Positions 35,066 to 44,243 are shown, counted from the first letter of the stretch. The stretch: DNA of 64,000 bases from Pseudomonas sp. Irchel 3E20 (GCF_900187645.1 NZ_FYEE01000010.1:124001-188000); one strand, 5' to 3'. Notes: generated by a model from the sequence alone, not told the origin. Translations and numbers: made by a program.

Positions 35066-35422
35066 ATGACAATACCCAACGACGACCCACTGGACATGGA
35101 CCTACGCCCCGTCGCCGCGTCCTATAAAGACTGCACCGCCGCCCAGCGCGCCCTGGATTATTACTTGAAACCAACTGTTTCAGTGGGCAGCGCCGACGCG
35201 CCGGCCCTCGAGGATTCGCTGTTCGAGGTCAAGGCTGGCATCAGCGGCGAAGAAGCGATGATCCACGCCTCGGACCTGCTGCGCTGTGCCGCGGCCGCAG
35301 CCTACGAATCGGCAGGCAGCCTCAACGGCACGCCCAGGGACCTGGCGTTCTCGGTGGTCTACATGATTGATCTGGCCAAGGCCATGGTCGACAGGTCCCT
35401 GAACGGGAACCGGACCGCATGA
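35066..35422 (+). CDS. Small DUF6124-like (DUF3077-associated) protein
   Basis: A 118-residue acidic, Ala-rich helical protein with no signal peptide. The segment AQRALDYYLKP and the C-terminal helix FSVVYMIDLAKAMVDRSL resemble the small Pseudomonas DUF6124/DUF3077 proteins, several of which sit beside XRE repressors. Function unknown. It is divergent from the PrtR-like repressor and so may be its target. GGAG lies ten bases before the ATG. Confidence 0.65.
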   Translation: MTIPNDDPLDMDLRPVAASYKDCTAAQRALDYYLKPTVSVGSADAPALEDSLFEVKAGISGEEAMIHASDLLRCAAAAAYESAGSLNGTPRDLAFSVVYMIDLAKAMVDRSLNGNRTA

Positions 35423-35511
35423 ACAGCACGCGCAATCAGCGTGAGGTTCCAGGTGTGCGGGGGTAGCGAGAAGGCGCCAGAAAATAATTTCGGCAAAGCA
35501 CAGAAAGTCAT

Positions 35512-35541
35512 TTGACTTTCAAATGATAATGATTATTATTG
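35512..35541 (+). promoter_or_regulatory. Fur box and promoter of PrrF
   Basis: TTGACT (35512-35517), a 16-bp spacer and TATTAT (35534-35539) form a good sigma-70 promoter. Overlapping it, AATGATAATGATTATTATT (35522-35540) is a string of GATAAT-like hexamers, a strong Fur box. Iron-bound Fur should repress the sRNA that starts near 35546. Confidence 0.85.
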
Positions 35542-35545
35542 CAGC

Positions 35546-35659
35546 AACTGATCGCGAGATCAGTGATAGACCAAGTGACCTTAGGTCGGTCGCCTGGGCT
35601 ATCTCCTCATCAGGCTAATCACGGTTTTTGACCCGGCTCTTTGGCCGGGTCTTTTTTTT
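35546..35659 (+). ncRNA. prrF: PrrF iron-responsive small RNA
   Basis: About 114 nt. It starts with the PrrF-type 5' stem CTGATC-GCGA-GATCAG (35548-35563), carries the conserved target-pairing core (ATCTCCTCATCAGGCTAATC at 35601-35620, then ACGGTTTTTGACCCGGC), and ends in a terminator with a T8 tract. It is preceded by a Fur box and promoter with the right spacing. PrrF RNAs are the Pseudomonas counterparts of RyhB: made under iron starvation, they repress iron-containing proteins such as SOD, TCA enzymes and haem proteins. Only one copy is present here, not the tandem pair of P. aeruginosa. Confidence 0.92.
35630..35659 (+). terminator. Rho-independent terminator of PrrF
   Basis: GACCCGGC and GCCGGGTC form a perfect 8-bp stem with a six-base loop, followed by eight T residues (35652-35659). 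Confidence 0.92.
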
Positions 35660-35932
35660 GCCAGTTTTCTGGCTTGCGCTTCAGGCTAATGAAGACGGTG
35701 GGCAGTGGTCACTGCCTCTGAATGGCCGCGATGATAGCAAAAGAATATCGCGTTGCAAGGCTGCGGCGGCATGTATCCCTATTTAGCACTTGAGAATCAA
35801 TCGCATAAACCCTAAGCTTGCCCAGCGTCAAGGATGACGCCCCCTTCCCCATTTCCCTGATCTACCCCCCTGTTTTTCCCGGCCCCGGGTGTAAAGTAGC
35901 CGCCACAACAATCATATTCAGGGACCCAGACT

Positions 35933-37084
35933 ATGACCGTGGCGCACCGCAGTTTTCAGATCACCGACGCTTTCGACAGCGGCAATATCAAGGTGCTGGA
36001 CACCAGCAACCCACTCCAAGTACTGCTGGAGATCAAGCCCGACACCCACAGCCCGCACTTTCAATGGTTCCACTTCAAGGTCAGCGGCCTGCATGTGGGC
36101 CAAGAGCATTGGTTTCGTCTGGGCAACGCCAGCAAGTCCTTCTTCAACAAGGCGTGGGACGGCTATCAGGCAGTGGCGTCCTACGATCACGTCAACTGGT
36201 TCCGCGTACCCACCATCTTCGAAGGCGACACCCTGCGCTTCAGCCTCGAGGCCGAGCACACCCACGCCTGGTTCGCCTACTTCGAGCCCTACAGCCGTGC
36301 CCGCCACGACTGGTTGATCGACCACGCCCTGACCAAAGCCGGCACCGAACTGCTGGCCACCGGCAAAAGCGTCGAGGGCCGCGACATCCCGTTGCTACGT
36401 AAGGGCAGCGGCGCCGAAGGCCGGCGCAAGGTCTGGATCATTGCCCAACAACACCCCGGCGAGCACATGGCCGAATGGTTCATGGAAGGCGTGATCGAGC
36501 GCCTGTGCCGTCACGACGACACCATCCTGGAAAAACTCCTGGCCGGCGCCGACCTGTACCTGGTGCCGAACATGAACCCTGACGGCGCCTTCCACGGCCA
36601 TTTGCGCACCAACGCCAAGGGCCAGGACCTCAATCGGGCGTGGCAGAACGCCAGCGAAGAACTGAGCCCGGAAGTGTTCTTCGTCCAGCAGCAAATGAAG
36701 CTGCATGGTGTTGACCTGTTCCTCGACATCCACGGCGACGAGGAAATCCCCTACGTGTTCACCGCCGGTTGCGAAGGCAACCCCGGCTACACACCACGCA
36801 TCGAAGCCCTGGAAAAGCATTTTCGCGAGCACCTCAAAGGCCTCACCAAAGACTTCCAGAGCAAACACGGCTACACCCGCGACCTGCCCGGCCAGGCCAA
36901 CATGACCCTGGCGTGCAACAGCGTTGGCCAGGCCTTTGACTGCCTGTCCCTGACCCTGGAAATGCCGTTCAAGGACAACAACGATGCGCCGAACCCAATC
37001 ACCGGTTGGTCAGGCAAGCGTTCGATGCAACTGGGCAAAGACGTGTTGAGCACCGTGGCCGCGCTGGTGGGCACCCTGCGCTAA
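35933..37084 (+). CDS. M14-family zinc carboxypeptidase with N-terminal M14 domain
   Basis: A 383-residue cytosolic-type M14 peptidase: N-terminal beta-sandwich (about 1-130; FQWFHFKVSGLHVGQEHWFR) and catalytic domain. Zinc ligands are visible as H174 and E177 in QQHPGEHMAEWF and a later His in LFLDIHGDEEIPYV; the catalytic Glu is likely in LTLEMPFKD. This matches the cytosolic-carboxypeptidase-like bacterial subgroup rather than secreted digestive enzymes. It stands alone with a clear 270-bp upstream gap after PrrF. Natural substrates are unknown. Confidence 0.88.
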   Translation: MTVAHRSFQITDAFDSGNIKVLDTSNPLQVLLEIKPDTHSPHFQWFHFKVSGLHVGQEHWFRLGNASKSFFNKAWDGYQAVASYDHVNWFRVPTIFEGDTLRFSLEAEHTHAWFAYFEPYSRARHDWLIDHALTKAGTELLATGKSVEGRDIPLLRKGSGAEGRRKVWIIAQQHPGEHMAEWFMEGVIERLCRHDDTILEKLLAGADLYLVPNMNPDGAFHGHLRTNAKGQDLNRAWQNASEELSPEVFFVQQQMKLHGVDLFLDIHGDEEIPYVFTAGCEGNPGYTPRIEALEKHFREHLKGLTKDFQSKHGYTRDLPGQANMTLACNSVGQAFDCLSLTLEMPFKDNNDAPNPITGWSGKRSMQLGKDVLSTVAALVGTLR

Positions 37085-37090
37085 GGCGCA

Positions 37091-38500
37091 TCAACGGCAA
37101 TGGGCCAAGCGTTCTGCCAGGGCCTTGGCCTGAATCGCCACATCCGTCACCGCCGTGCTTTCCCACCACATACCTCGCAGAGGCGGGCCCAGGGCGAACA
37201 AGCACCGGGCCACCTGGCCCTGGGCGTCGATCAGCGCACCGCCCGGGTCGGCAGCGATCCCCAGCGCCAGAGGGCCAGGCTGGATCAGGCCGCTGGCCAG
37301 CAATTGCTGGGGCAGCGGCTTGGCCACCCGGCGCCAGTCGTATTCAATGCCGCTGGAGTTAATCAGCGCTGCCCCGCACACCACTTCGCTCTGGGCCTGG
37401 CCGCGGCGGCGCAGGCGGATGCACACCTGGCCCGATGGCGCGGGCTCCAGGCCCTGGAAGGACGCGGCGTGGATGCGCAGTCGCCCTTGCTGATGCAAGC
37501 GTGCCACCAGGGCCGCACTCAGCGGTGGCGAACGGTGGTGATGGCTTTCCCACCAGGGCCGCACATGGCGCACGAATTGGCGGCGCTGGGCATCACTGGC
37601 CTGGCTCCACAGGCGCGGGATATGGCTGCGCACCGTGTCCAACGGCGCTTGCCAGTCCACCCCCTGCTGTTGGGCCGCGCGGCATTGGCGACGCAGTTCG
37701 CGCAGCAGTTGACGGGGGCTGCGCAGGCTTAGGTCCTGGGCGAGGAAGTCCACCCAGGCCGGGGGCTGACGGCGCACATGGGGCAACAGGCCATGACGGG
37801 AAAACACCTCGATGGGCCCGCGGTGCCCGGCTTGCTCCAGCGACACCACGGCATCGACCATGGTCAACCCGGAGCCGATTATCAGCACCGGCGCCTGGGG
37901 GGCCAGGCGCGCCATGGCGGCCACGTCCCATGGGTCGAGGGCCGTCGCGTTGACACCAGTGGCGTGAATTTGGGGCGTGTGGGCCGCGGCAAACATGCCG
38001 GTGGCCAACACCGCCACATCCCCCTGCAAGCACTGGCCATCTGCCAGTTGCACCTGCACACCTGGGCCATCGGGGCTTACCCGCACCGCTTCGCCACGGA
38101 TGTGCTCGACGCTGGAGCCCTGAGGCTCGCCCACAGCTTGCGCCTCGGCCAAACGCTGCTGCACGTACAAACCGAAAAGGCCCCGGGGCGGGAACAACTC
38201 GCTGACCGACACCCGTTGCTCATGGGCCTCGGGCCAGCCGCCGACGTCGATGAACTCGCTCAGCCATTGGCTCAGGTCATCGGCGTTGTCCGGGTCAACG
38301 CTCATGCGCGCCGCGTTGCCGTTAAGGGTGTGGCCCAACTCCACCGCGCTATAGGCCTCGCCCCGCCCTAGTTCGGCGCGGGGTTCGATAACCCGCACCC
38401 GCCGGCGCCCCGGCAGGCGCATCAACTGCGCCGCCAGCAGGGTACCGCTCAGGCCGCCGCCGACAATCAGGATATCTGTGTGCCCTGCCCGATCGCTCAT
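37091..38500 (-). CDS. FAD/NAD(P)-binding protein (SidA/HcaD-like, NAD_binding_9 type)
   Basis: About 469 residues. Rossmann fingerprint ILIVGGGLSGTLLAAQL near residue 10, internal ATG motif VAVLATGMFAAAHTP and a second dinucleotide motif VLIIGSGLTMVDAVVSL. Related proteins are annotated as FAD-NAD(P)-binding or hydroxyacylglutathione-like oxidoreductases; no substrate is known. The ATG at 38500 is preferred (AGAGAGAA eight bases upstream) over an extension to 38611. It is convergent with the M14 gene, only six bases apart. Confidence 0.82.
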   Translation of the reverse strand: MSDRAGHTDILIVGGGLSGTLLAAQLMRLPGRRRVRVIEPRAELGRGEAYSAVELGHTLNGNAARMSVDPDNADDLSQWLSEFIDVGGWPEAHEQRVSVSELFPPRGLFGLYVQQRLAEAQAVGEPQGSSVEHIRGEAVRVSPDGPGVQVQLADGQCLQGDVAVLATGMFAAAHTPQIHATGVNATALDPWDVAAMARLAPQAPVLIIGSGLTMVDAVVSLEQAGHRGPIEVFSRHGLLPHVRRQPPAWVDFLAQDLSLRSPRQLLRELRRQCRAAQQQGVDWQAPLDTVRSHIPRLWSQASDAQRRQFVRHVRPWWESHHHRSPPLSAALVARLHQQGRLRIHAASFQGLEPAPSGQVCIRLRRRGQAQSEVVCGAALINSSGIEYDWRRVAKPLPQQLLASGLIQPGPLALGIAADPGGALIDAQGQVARCLFALGPPLRGMWWESTAVTDVAIQAKALAERLAHCR

Positions 38501-38899
38501 GCCGTTCTCTCTGTGGTTATCCATTGCGCCCACCCTCTTGGCGTGAATCATAAACCGGGGCGCGCATCTTAATTTCACAAGCAGTACTAAAGGCCAGTAT
38601 TGCACCGCCACCTGCGTCTATAAAAAACAAGGGCGGGGTTGTTATTCGCCCTGAACTAAACAGGCCATGGGCCCCGTTTTAATGGGGTTATACGGGTAAC
38701 AGGCTTGTATTGATTCGGACGAATAGAGGCACAAATCCTCCAGTCTTCCGACGAAAAAACCTACCATCATCATCATTTCCTACACAAAAAACACGACAAC
38801 CTTACAAGTCATGAAAATGTTGCCGACATTAATTTATTTTTCGCCTGAGTACAGTTCCGCCGCTGCAAATACGGAACACAACAACTCTGGAGCTTTACA
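38501..38899. other. Intergenic region upstream of the lipoprotein gene
   Basis: About 400 bp, AT-rich in its right half (ATTAATTTATTTTTCG near 38829), with an ATCATCATCATTT run near 38765. It must hold promoters for the leftward FAD protein and the rightward lipoprotein. No clear operator, sRNA or gene was identified. Confidence 0.4.
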
Positions 38900-39334
38900 A
38901 TGAAAAAACTGTGGATGCCCGCACTGGTTGTCGCTGCACTTATCACCACCAGTGGTTGCACAAGTCATAACATCAATCAACCAACGGCTCCCCTAGTTGG
39001 CCAAGTAGATGCCAAGTTGAAGGCCGATGTTAAAGTCGGCGAAAAAATCACTGGCCAGTCTTCCACCAACATCCTGTTCGGATGGCTGCAAGTGGGCGGC
39101 GACAGCCAGTTCGCCGATGGCGTTGGCTACGGTGGCAGCAGCGGCTCGGGTTTCAGCCTGCTGGACCCGGTGGCATCGGCCAAAGCCGCAGCGGCTTACA
39201 AGGCTGTAAAAAGCTCCGGTTCGGACCTGATTGTTGCACCGCGTTATGAAGTCAATGTCGCCGACTACTTCATCTTCAAGAAAGTGGACGTGACCGTTAC
39301 CGGCAACAAAGGCACCATCAATAACATTCGCTGA
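38900..39334 (+). CDS. Putative lipoprotein of unknown function
   Basis: A 144-residue protein with a lipoprotein signal: KK then a hydrophobic stretch and lipobox TSGC with the lipidated Cys20. The mature part is Gly/Ser/Lys-rich (GYGGSSGSGFSLLDP) with a C-terminal beta-rich half (APRYEVNVADYFIFKKVDVT). No family was recognised. CTCTGGAG precedes the ATG. It is a single-gene unit ending in a strong terminator. Confidence 0.8.
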   Translation: MKKLWMPALVVAALITTSGCTSHNINQPTAPLVGQVDAKLKADVKVGEKITGQSSTNILFGWLQVGGDSQFADGVGYGGSSGSGFSLLDPVASAKAAAAYKAVKSSGSDLIVAPRYEVNVADYFIFKKVDVTVTGNKGTINNIR

Positions 39335-39461
39335 AACGCGTAATGCTTTGGTTCTCCAGAAATAACACCCGGTGTTTCCCCAGGCATCGGCAACTCCTTC
39401 AAGTAGCGCTCACTCCCACTCTTGATAAGGGGCTGCTTTAGGTGTTGTTTCTGGACTTCCA

Positions 39462-39494
39462 CACTAGCGAGGCCTGGCCTCGCTAGTGCTTTTT
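39462..39494 (+). terminator. Rho-independent terminator after the lipoprotein gene
   Basis: CACTAGCGAGGCC and GGCCTCGCTAGTG form a perfect 13-bp stem with a single-base loop, followed by CTTTTT. The T-run overlaps the stop codon of the convergent XRE-cupin gene. Confidence 0.88.
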
Positions 39495-40056
39495 AGATCA
39501 CCACATTTCGCACAAACCGCACCGGCCCAGGCCCGTCATTGCGATAAGCATGGGGTTGATGGCTGGCAAACATATAGAACTCTCCCGTACCAATCCGCTG
39601 GTCGCCCCCGGTCAACTCCAGGGTCAGGCACCCCTCAAACACATAGAACTGCTCGCTCCAGCCAACGGCATCCGGTTGCGAGGGATAGCGCTCGCCCGCC
39701 TCCAGGCGCCATTCCCACAGTTCCACTTCCCGCGTGGCGCTGGCCTTGGACAGCAGTACCGCTTTACTACCGGCAATTTCGCCGACCCAGGCCAACTCAT
39801 CGATGCGGCTCGGGTCGCGGGCATCAGGGGCTTGGATCAGGTCGCTGAACACCACGTCCAACGCCTCGGCGACCCGGTCCAGGGTGGTCAGGCTGACATT
39901 CTTTTCGCCGGCCTCAATGGCCACCAGCATGCGCCGGCTCACCCCGGACTTTTCCGACAGCGCACTCTGACTGAGCCGGGCGGCATGGCGCAGGCGCCGT
40001 ACGTTCTGGCTGACATGTTGTAGGACCGAAGTACGGGGGGCGGTTTCTTTGTGCAC
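39493..40056 (-). CDS. XRE-family regulator with cupin sensor domain
   Basis: About 187 residues: N-terminal HTH_3 (LRHAARLSQSALSEKSGVSR, then RMLVAIEAGEKN) and a C-terminal cupin (YPSQPDAVGWSEQFYVFEGC, FYMFASHQPHAYRN). This is the usual layout of XRE-cupin regulators controlling export or amine/amino-acid catabolism. The GTG at 40056 with GGTGAG seven bases upstream is favoured over TTG 40071 or GTG 40068. It is divergent from an EamA exporter, with a perfect 22-bp palindrome between them, so it very likely controls that exporter. Confidence 0.88.
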   Translation of the reverse strand: MHKETAPRTSVLQHVSQNVRRLRHAARLSQSALSEKSGVSRRMLVAIEAGEKNVSLTTLDRVAEALDVVFSDLIQAPDARDPSRIDELAWVGEIAGSKAVLLSKASATREVELWEWRLEAGERYPSQPDAVGWSEQFYVFEGCLTLELTGGDQRIGTGEFYMFASHQPHAYRNDGPGPVRFVRNVVI

Positions 40057-40076
40057 TATATTGCTCACCAAATGGC

Positions 40077-40098
40077 GTTGGGCAGTATACTGCCCAAC
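40077..40098. promoter_or_regulatory. Perfect 22-bp palindrome between XRE-cupin gene and EamA exporter
   Basis: GTTGGGCAGTA and TACTGCCCAAC meet at 40087/40088 with no mismatch. It lies 21 bp before the regulator's GTG and 43 bp before the exporter's ATG, the expected place for a dimeric XRE operator acting on both promoters. Confidence 0.75.
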
Positions 40099-40140
40099 AT
40101 TTCGCGCATTGTGCGTCTCACTCCAGGTGTGTGCAAGGTC

Positions 40141-41085
40141 ATGACATCAGCGAAACCCTCGTCTTCCTCTCCTCTGTTCTCGCGGTTCAGCAAAGCCGAG
40201 TGCGTACTGGTGTTTATCACCATGATTTGGGGCGGCACCTTTTTACTGGTGCAACATGCGATGACGGTCAGCGGCCCGATGTTTTTTGTCGGCCTACGCT
40301 TTGCCGCCGCCGCTGTCATCGTCGCGCTGTTCTCGGCCCGCAGCCTGCGCGGGCTGACGTTTTTTGAGTTGCGCGCCGGAGCCTTTATCGGCGTGTCGAT
40401 CATGCTCGGCTACGGCTTGCAAACCGTGGGCCTGCAAACCATCCCCAGCAGCCAATCGGCGTTCATCACGGCGCTCTATGTGCCTTTTGTGCCGCTGCTG
40501 CAATGGTTGGTGCTGGGGCGCCGCCCTGGGTTGATGCCGAGCATTGGCATCATGCTGGCCTTTACCGGGCTGATGCTGTTATCGGGGCCAGCAGGCGCTT
40601 CGTTGAATTTCAGCAGCGGCGAAATTGTCACCCTTATCAGCGCCGTGGCGATTGCTGCGGAAATCATCCTCATCAGCACCTATGCCGGGCAAGTGGATGT
40701 GCGCCGGGTCACCTTGGTGCAACTGGCCACTGCCTCGGTGCTGGCCTTTGTGATGATTGTGCCCACCGGCGAGGCGATTCCGTCGTTTTCCTGGCTGCTC
40801 CTGGCCAGCGCCGTGGGCCTGGGCGCGGCGAGTGCGGCGATCCAGGTGGCAATGAACTGGGCGCAGAAGAGCGTTTCACCCACTCGGGCCACTCTGATTT
40901 ACGCCGGTGAACCGGTGTGGGCCGGCATCGCCGGGCGCCTGGCGGGGGAGCGTTTGCCTGCCATCGCCCTGTTCGGCGCGGCACTGATCGTGGTCGCGGT
41001 GATCGTCAGCGAACTCAAAACCAAGGGCCAACGCAACACCCCGCCCGGACCGCAAGAAACCCTGGAAAACGAATTGCAGCCCTGA
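40141..41085 (+). CDS. EamA/DMT-family transporter
   Basis: A 314-residue membrane protein with ten predicted helices and two EamA repeats (about 25-155: FITMIWGGTFLLVQHAM, PSSQSAFITALYVPFVPLLQ; about 170-300: AVAIAAEIILISTYAG, SPTRATLIYAGEPVWAGIAG). EamA proteins are mostly metabolite exporters. The ATG at 40141 is preferred; an upstream frame to 40051 crosses the operator palindrome. Its control is probably by the adjacent XRE-cupin protein. Substrate unknown. Confidence 0.9.
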   Translation: MTSAKPSSSSPLFSRFSKAECVLVFITMIWGGTFLLVQHAMTVSGPMFFVGLRFAAAAVIVALFSARSLRGLTFFELRAGAFIGVSIMLGYGLQTVGLQTIPSSQSAFITALYVPFVPLLQWLVLGRRPGLMPSIGIMLAFTGLMLLSGPAGASLNFSSGEIVTLISAVAIAAEIILISTYAGQVDVRRVTLVQLATASVLAFVMIVPTGEAIPSFSWLLLASAVGLGAASAAIQVAMNWAQKSVSPTRATLIYAGEPVWAGIAGRLAGERLPAIALFGAALIVVAVIVSELKTKGQRNTPPGPQETLENELQP

Positions 41086-41090
41086 CTCCT

Positions 41091-41199
41091 GTAGTAAGCG
41101 GGCTCGCCCGCGCTCAGGCGCGTAGCGACCGTAAATAGGCCGCGCGGCCACTCTATTAGGGCTGCTGCGCAACCCAGCGCGGGCAAGCCCCCTTGCTAC
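41091..41199. repeat. REPIN (family B)
   Basis: GTAGTAAGCGGGCTCGCCCG at the left and AGCGCGGGCAAGCCCCCTTG then CTAC at the right, inverted to one another, flank a spacer of about 60 bp with its own GC-rich dyads. It separates the EamA gene from the antiporter operon. The same family appears at 15397 and 57455. Confidence 0.8.
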
Positions 41200-41324
41200 T
41201 GGGTTGGAGCAACATGGAATCGGTTTTTTCCATACACTCTGTAGGATTCTGCCACAGCTTGGCGGTTGGTGATCTGGGGCACGGCACGTATGATCCTTCG
41301 CAAACTTCCGCAGATTAGAAGCCT

Positions 41325-44243
41325 ATGTCCCTGATAGTTCTACTGCTTCTGCCCTTTATAGGCAGCTGTCTAGCGGCCCTGCTGCCGCACAACGCACGCA
41401 ACACCGAATCCCTGTTGGCCGGCCTCGTTGCCCTGGCCGGCACTATTCAAGTCGCCCTGCTCTACCCGCAAATCGCCGATGGCGGCGTGATCCGTGAGGA
41501 ATTTTTCTGGTTGCCCAGCCTGGGGCTGAATTTTGTCCTGCGCATGGACGGTTTCGCCTGGCTGTTTTCCTTGCTGGTGTTGGGCATCGGCACCTTGGTG
41601 TCGTTGTATGCGCGCTACTACATGTCACCGGACGACCCGGTGCCGCGTTTCTTCGCGTTTTTTCTGGCGTTCATGGGCGCCATGTTGGGCCTGGTGATTT
41701 CCGGCAACCTAATCCAGATCGTATTTTTCTGGGAACTGACCAGCCTGTTTTCGTTCCTGTTAATCGGCTATTGGCACCACCGTTCCGACGCCCGCCGCGG
41801 TGCCTATATGGCGCTGATGGTGACGGGCGCGGGCGGTTTATGCCTGTTGGCGGGGGTAATGCTGCTCGGCCATGTCGTAGGCAGCTATGACCTGGACAAG
41901 GTCTTGGCGGCCGGTGATCTGATCCGCGCCCATGCCCTCTACCCCGTTTTACTGCCCCTGATCCTGATCGGTGCGCTGAGCAAGAGCGCGCAGTTTCCCT
42001 TCCATTTCTGGCTGCCCCACGCCATGGCCGCGCCGACGCCGGTGTCGGCTTACTTGCATTCGGCAACCATGGTCAAGGCCGGTGTGTTCCTGCTGGCGCG
42101 GCTGTGGCCCGCGCTGTCAGGCAGTGAGCAATGGTTCTACATCGTCAGCGGCGCCGGCGCCTGCACCCTGTTGCTGGGTGCCTACTGCGCGATGTTCCAG
42201 AACGACCTCAAGGGCCTGCTGGCCTATTCCACCATCAGCCACTTGGGGCTGATTACCCTGCTGCTAGGCCTCAACAGCCCGCTGGCGGCGGTGGCGGCGG
42301 TGTTCCACATTCTCAACCACGCCACGTTCAAGGCCTCGCTGTTCATGGCCGCCGGGATCATCGACCACGAAAGCGGCACCCGGGACATCCGCAAGCTCAG
42401 CGGCCTGATAAAACTGATTCCATTCACCGCCACCCTGGCCATGGTGGCCAGTGCCTCGATGGCTGGCGTGCCGCTGCTCAACGGTTTCCTGTCTAAGGAG
42501 ATGTTCTTCGCCGAGACGGTGTTCATCTCCGCCACCGCGTGGGTGGAAACCGCGCTGCCGGTGATCGCGACCATTGCCGGTACGTTCAGCGTCGCCTATT
42601 CCCTGCGCTTCACCGTGGACGTGTTCTTCGGCCCGCCTGCCACCGACCTGCCCCATACACCCCACGAACCGCCGCGTTGGATGCGTGCGCCGGTGGAATT
42701 GCTGGTGTTTACCTGCCTGTTGGTGGGGATTTTTCCGGCACAAATGGTCGGTTCGCTGCTGGCCGCTGCGGCACTGCCGGTGGTGGGCGGCACCTTGCCC
42801 CAGTACAGCCTAGCCATCTGGCACGGCTGGAACGCGCCGATGATTATGAGCCTGATCGCCATGACCGGCGGCATCGTGCTGTACCTGGTGCTGCGCAATC
42901 AGTTGCGCCACGGCCGCTTCGCCCATGCGCCGCTTATCAACCGTTTTAACGGCAAGCGCCTGTTCGAGCGTGGCCTGGTCATCATGATGCGTTGGGCCCG
43001 GCGCCTGGAGCGCTTCATCAGCACTCGGCGCTTGCAGACCCAGTTGTTTTGGCTGGTGCTGGCGGCGGTGCTGGCCGGCCTGATCCCCATGCTCCACAGT
43101 TCCCTGAGCTGGGGCGACCGGCCGAAGATCCCCGGTTCCATCGTGTTCGTCACCCTCTGGCTGCTGGCTATCGCCTGCGCCCTCGGCGCCGCGTGGCAGG
43201 CCAAGTACCACCGGCTCGCGGCCCTGACCATGGTCAGCGTCTGCGGCCTGATGACCTGCGTGACCTTCGTCTGGTTCTCCGCGCCAGACCTGGCCCTGAC
43301 CCAGTTGGTGGTTGAGGTGGTGACCACGGTGCTGATCCTGCTGGGCCTGCGCTGGTTGCCACGGCGCATCGAAGAGGTCTCGCCATTGCCCAGCAGCCTG
43401 CGCAAGGCACGGATGCGGCGCCTGCGCGATTTGCTGCTGTCCACGGTGGTCGGCGGCGGCATGGCGTTGTTGTCCTACGCGATGCTGACGCGCCAGACCC
43501 CCAACGACATTTCCTCCTTCTACCTCAGCCGCGCCCTGCCTGAAGGCGGCGGCAGCAATGTGGTGAATGTGATGCTGGTGGATTTCCGGGGTTTCGACAC
43601 CCTGGGCGAAATCACCGTGCTGGCCGCCGTGGCGCTTACCGTCTACGCCCTGCTGCGCCGCTTCCGCCCACCCAAGGAGAGCATGCAGCTCCCCGCCCAG
43701 CAGCGCCTACTGGCGCCGGACGTGGTCACCGACCTGGTCAACCCACGCCAGGCCAGCGACACAGCGCTGGGCTTCATGATGGTGCCGGCGGTGCTGGTAC
43801 GCCTGCTGCTGCCGATTGCCCTGGTGGTGTCGTTCTACCTGTTCATGCGCGGGCACAACCAACCTGGCGGTGGTTTTGTCGCCGGGCTGGTGATGTCGGT
43901 GGCGTTCATCCTGCAGTACATGGTCGCCGGCACGCAGTGGGTCGAGGCCCAGATGAGCCTGCGCCCCATGCGCTGGATGGGCACCGGGCTGCTGTTCGCC
44001 AGCGTCACGGGGTTGGGCGCCATGGCGGCGGGCTATCCGTTCCTGACCACCCACACCTGGCACTTTGCACTGCCGCTTTTGGGGGATATCCATATCGCCA
44101 GCGCGCTGTTCTTCGATGTGGGCGTGTACGCGGTGGTGGTCGGCTCCACCCTGTTGATTCTCACTGCCCTGGCGCACCAATCGGTGCGTGGCCACAAGCC
44201 TGGCACCCCATCCAAACCCGTCCTCGCGCCTGGAGCCGCCTAA
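41325..44243 (+). CDS. shaA: Mrp/Sha monovalent cation/H+ antiporter subunit A (A-B fusion)
   Basis: A 972-residue membrane protein. N-terminal half is NuoL/MrpA-like with the proton-channel Glu137 in FFWELTS and Lys residues in SKSAQFPFHFWLPHAM and NHATFKASLFMAAG. It continues with the MrpA C-terminal DUF4040 (about 600-690) and an MnhB-type domain (about 820-955; MRGHNQPGGGFVAGLV), so A and B are fused as in other Pseudomonas and Sinorhizobium systems. First of six genes forming a Na+/K+:H+ antiporter for pH and salt homeostasis. Its stop overlaps the next start (TAATG). Confidence 0.94.
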   Translation: MSLIVLLLLPFIGSCLAALLPHNARNTESLLAGLVALAGTIQVALLYPQIADGGVIREEFFWLPSLGLNFVLRMDGFAWLFSLLVLGIGTLVSLYARYYMSPDDPVPRFFAFFLAFMGAMLGLVISGNLIQIVFFWELTSLFSFLLIGYWHHRSDARRGAYMALMVTGAGGLCLLAGVMLLGHVVGSYDLDKVLAAGDLIRAHALYPVLLPLILIGALSKSAQFPFHFWLPHAMAAPTPVSAYLHSATMVKAGVFLLARLWPALSGSEQWFYIVSGAGACTLLLGAYCAMFQNDLKGLLAYSTISHLGLITLLLGLNSPLAAVAAVFHILNHATFKASLFMAAGIIDHESGTRDIRKLSGLIKLIPFTATLAMVASASMAGVPLLNGFLSKEMFFAETVFISATAWVETALPVIATIAGTFSVAYSLRFTVDVFFGPPATDLPHTPHEPPRWMRAPVELLVFTCLLVGIFPAQMVGSLLAAAALPVVGGTLPQYSLAIWHGWNAPMIMSLIAMTGGIVLYLVLRNQLRHGRFAHAPLINRFNGKRLFERGLVIMMRWARRLERFISTRRLQTQLFWLVLAAVLAGLIPMLHSSLSWGDRPKIPGSIVFVTLWLLAIACALGAAWQAKYHRLAALTMVSVCGLMTCVTFVWFSAPDLALTQLVVEVVTTVLILLGLRWLPRRIEEVSPLPSSLRKARMRRLRDLLLSTVVGGGMALLSYAMLTRQTPNDISSFYLSRALPEGGGSNVVNVMLVDFRGFDTLGEITVLAAVALTVYALLRRFRPPKESMQLPAQQRLLAPDVVTDLVNPRQASDTALGFMMVPAVLVRLLLPIALVVSFYLFMRGHNQPGGGFVAGLVMSVAFILQYMVAGTQWVEAQMSLRPMRWMGTGLLFASVTGLGAMAAGYPFLTTHTWHFALPLLGDIHIASALFFDVGVYAVVVGSTLLILTALAHQSVRGHKPGTPSKPVLAPGAA

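Noticed and set aside
34268..35422. Prophage or pyocin locus
   Set aside because: Only the CI-like repressor and one small gene are present; no integrase, lysis or structural genes around.
41260..41324. Sigma-54-like GGCACGGCACG before the antiporter operon
   Set aside because: The GC element at the -12 position and spacing do not fit the consensus.
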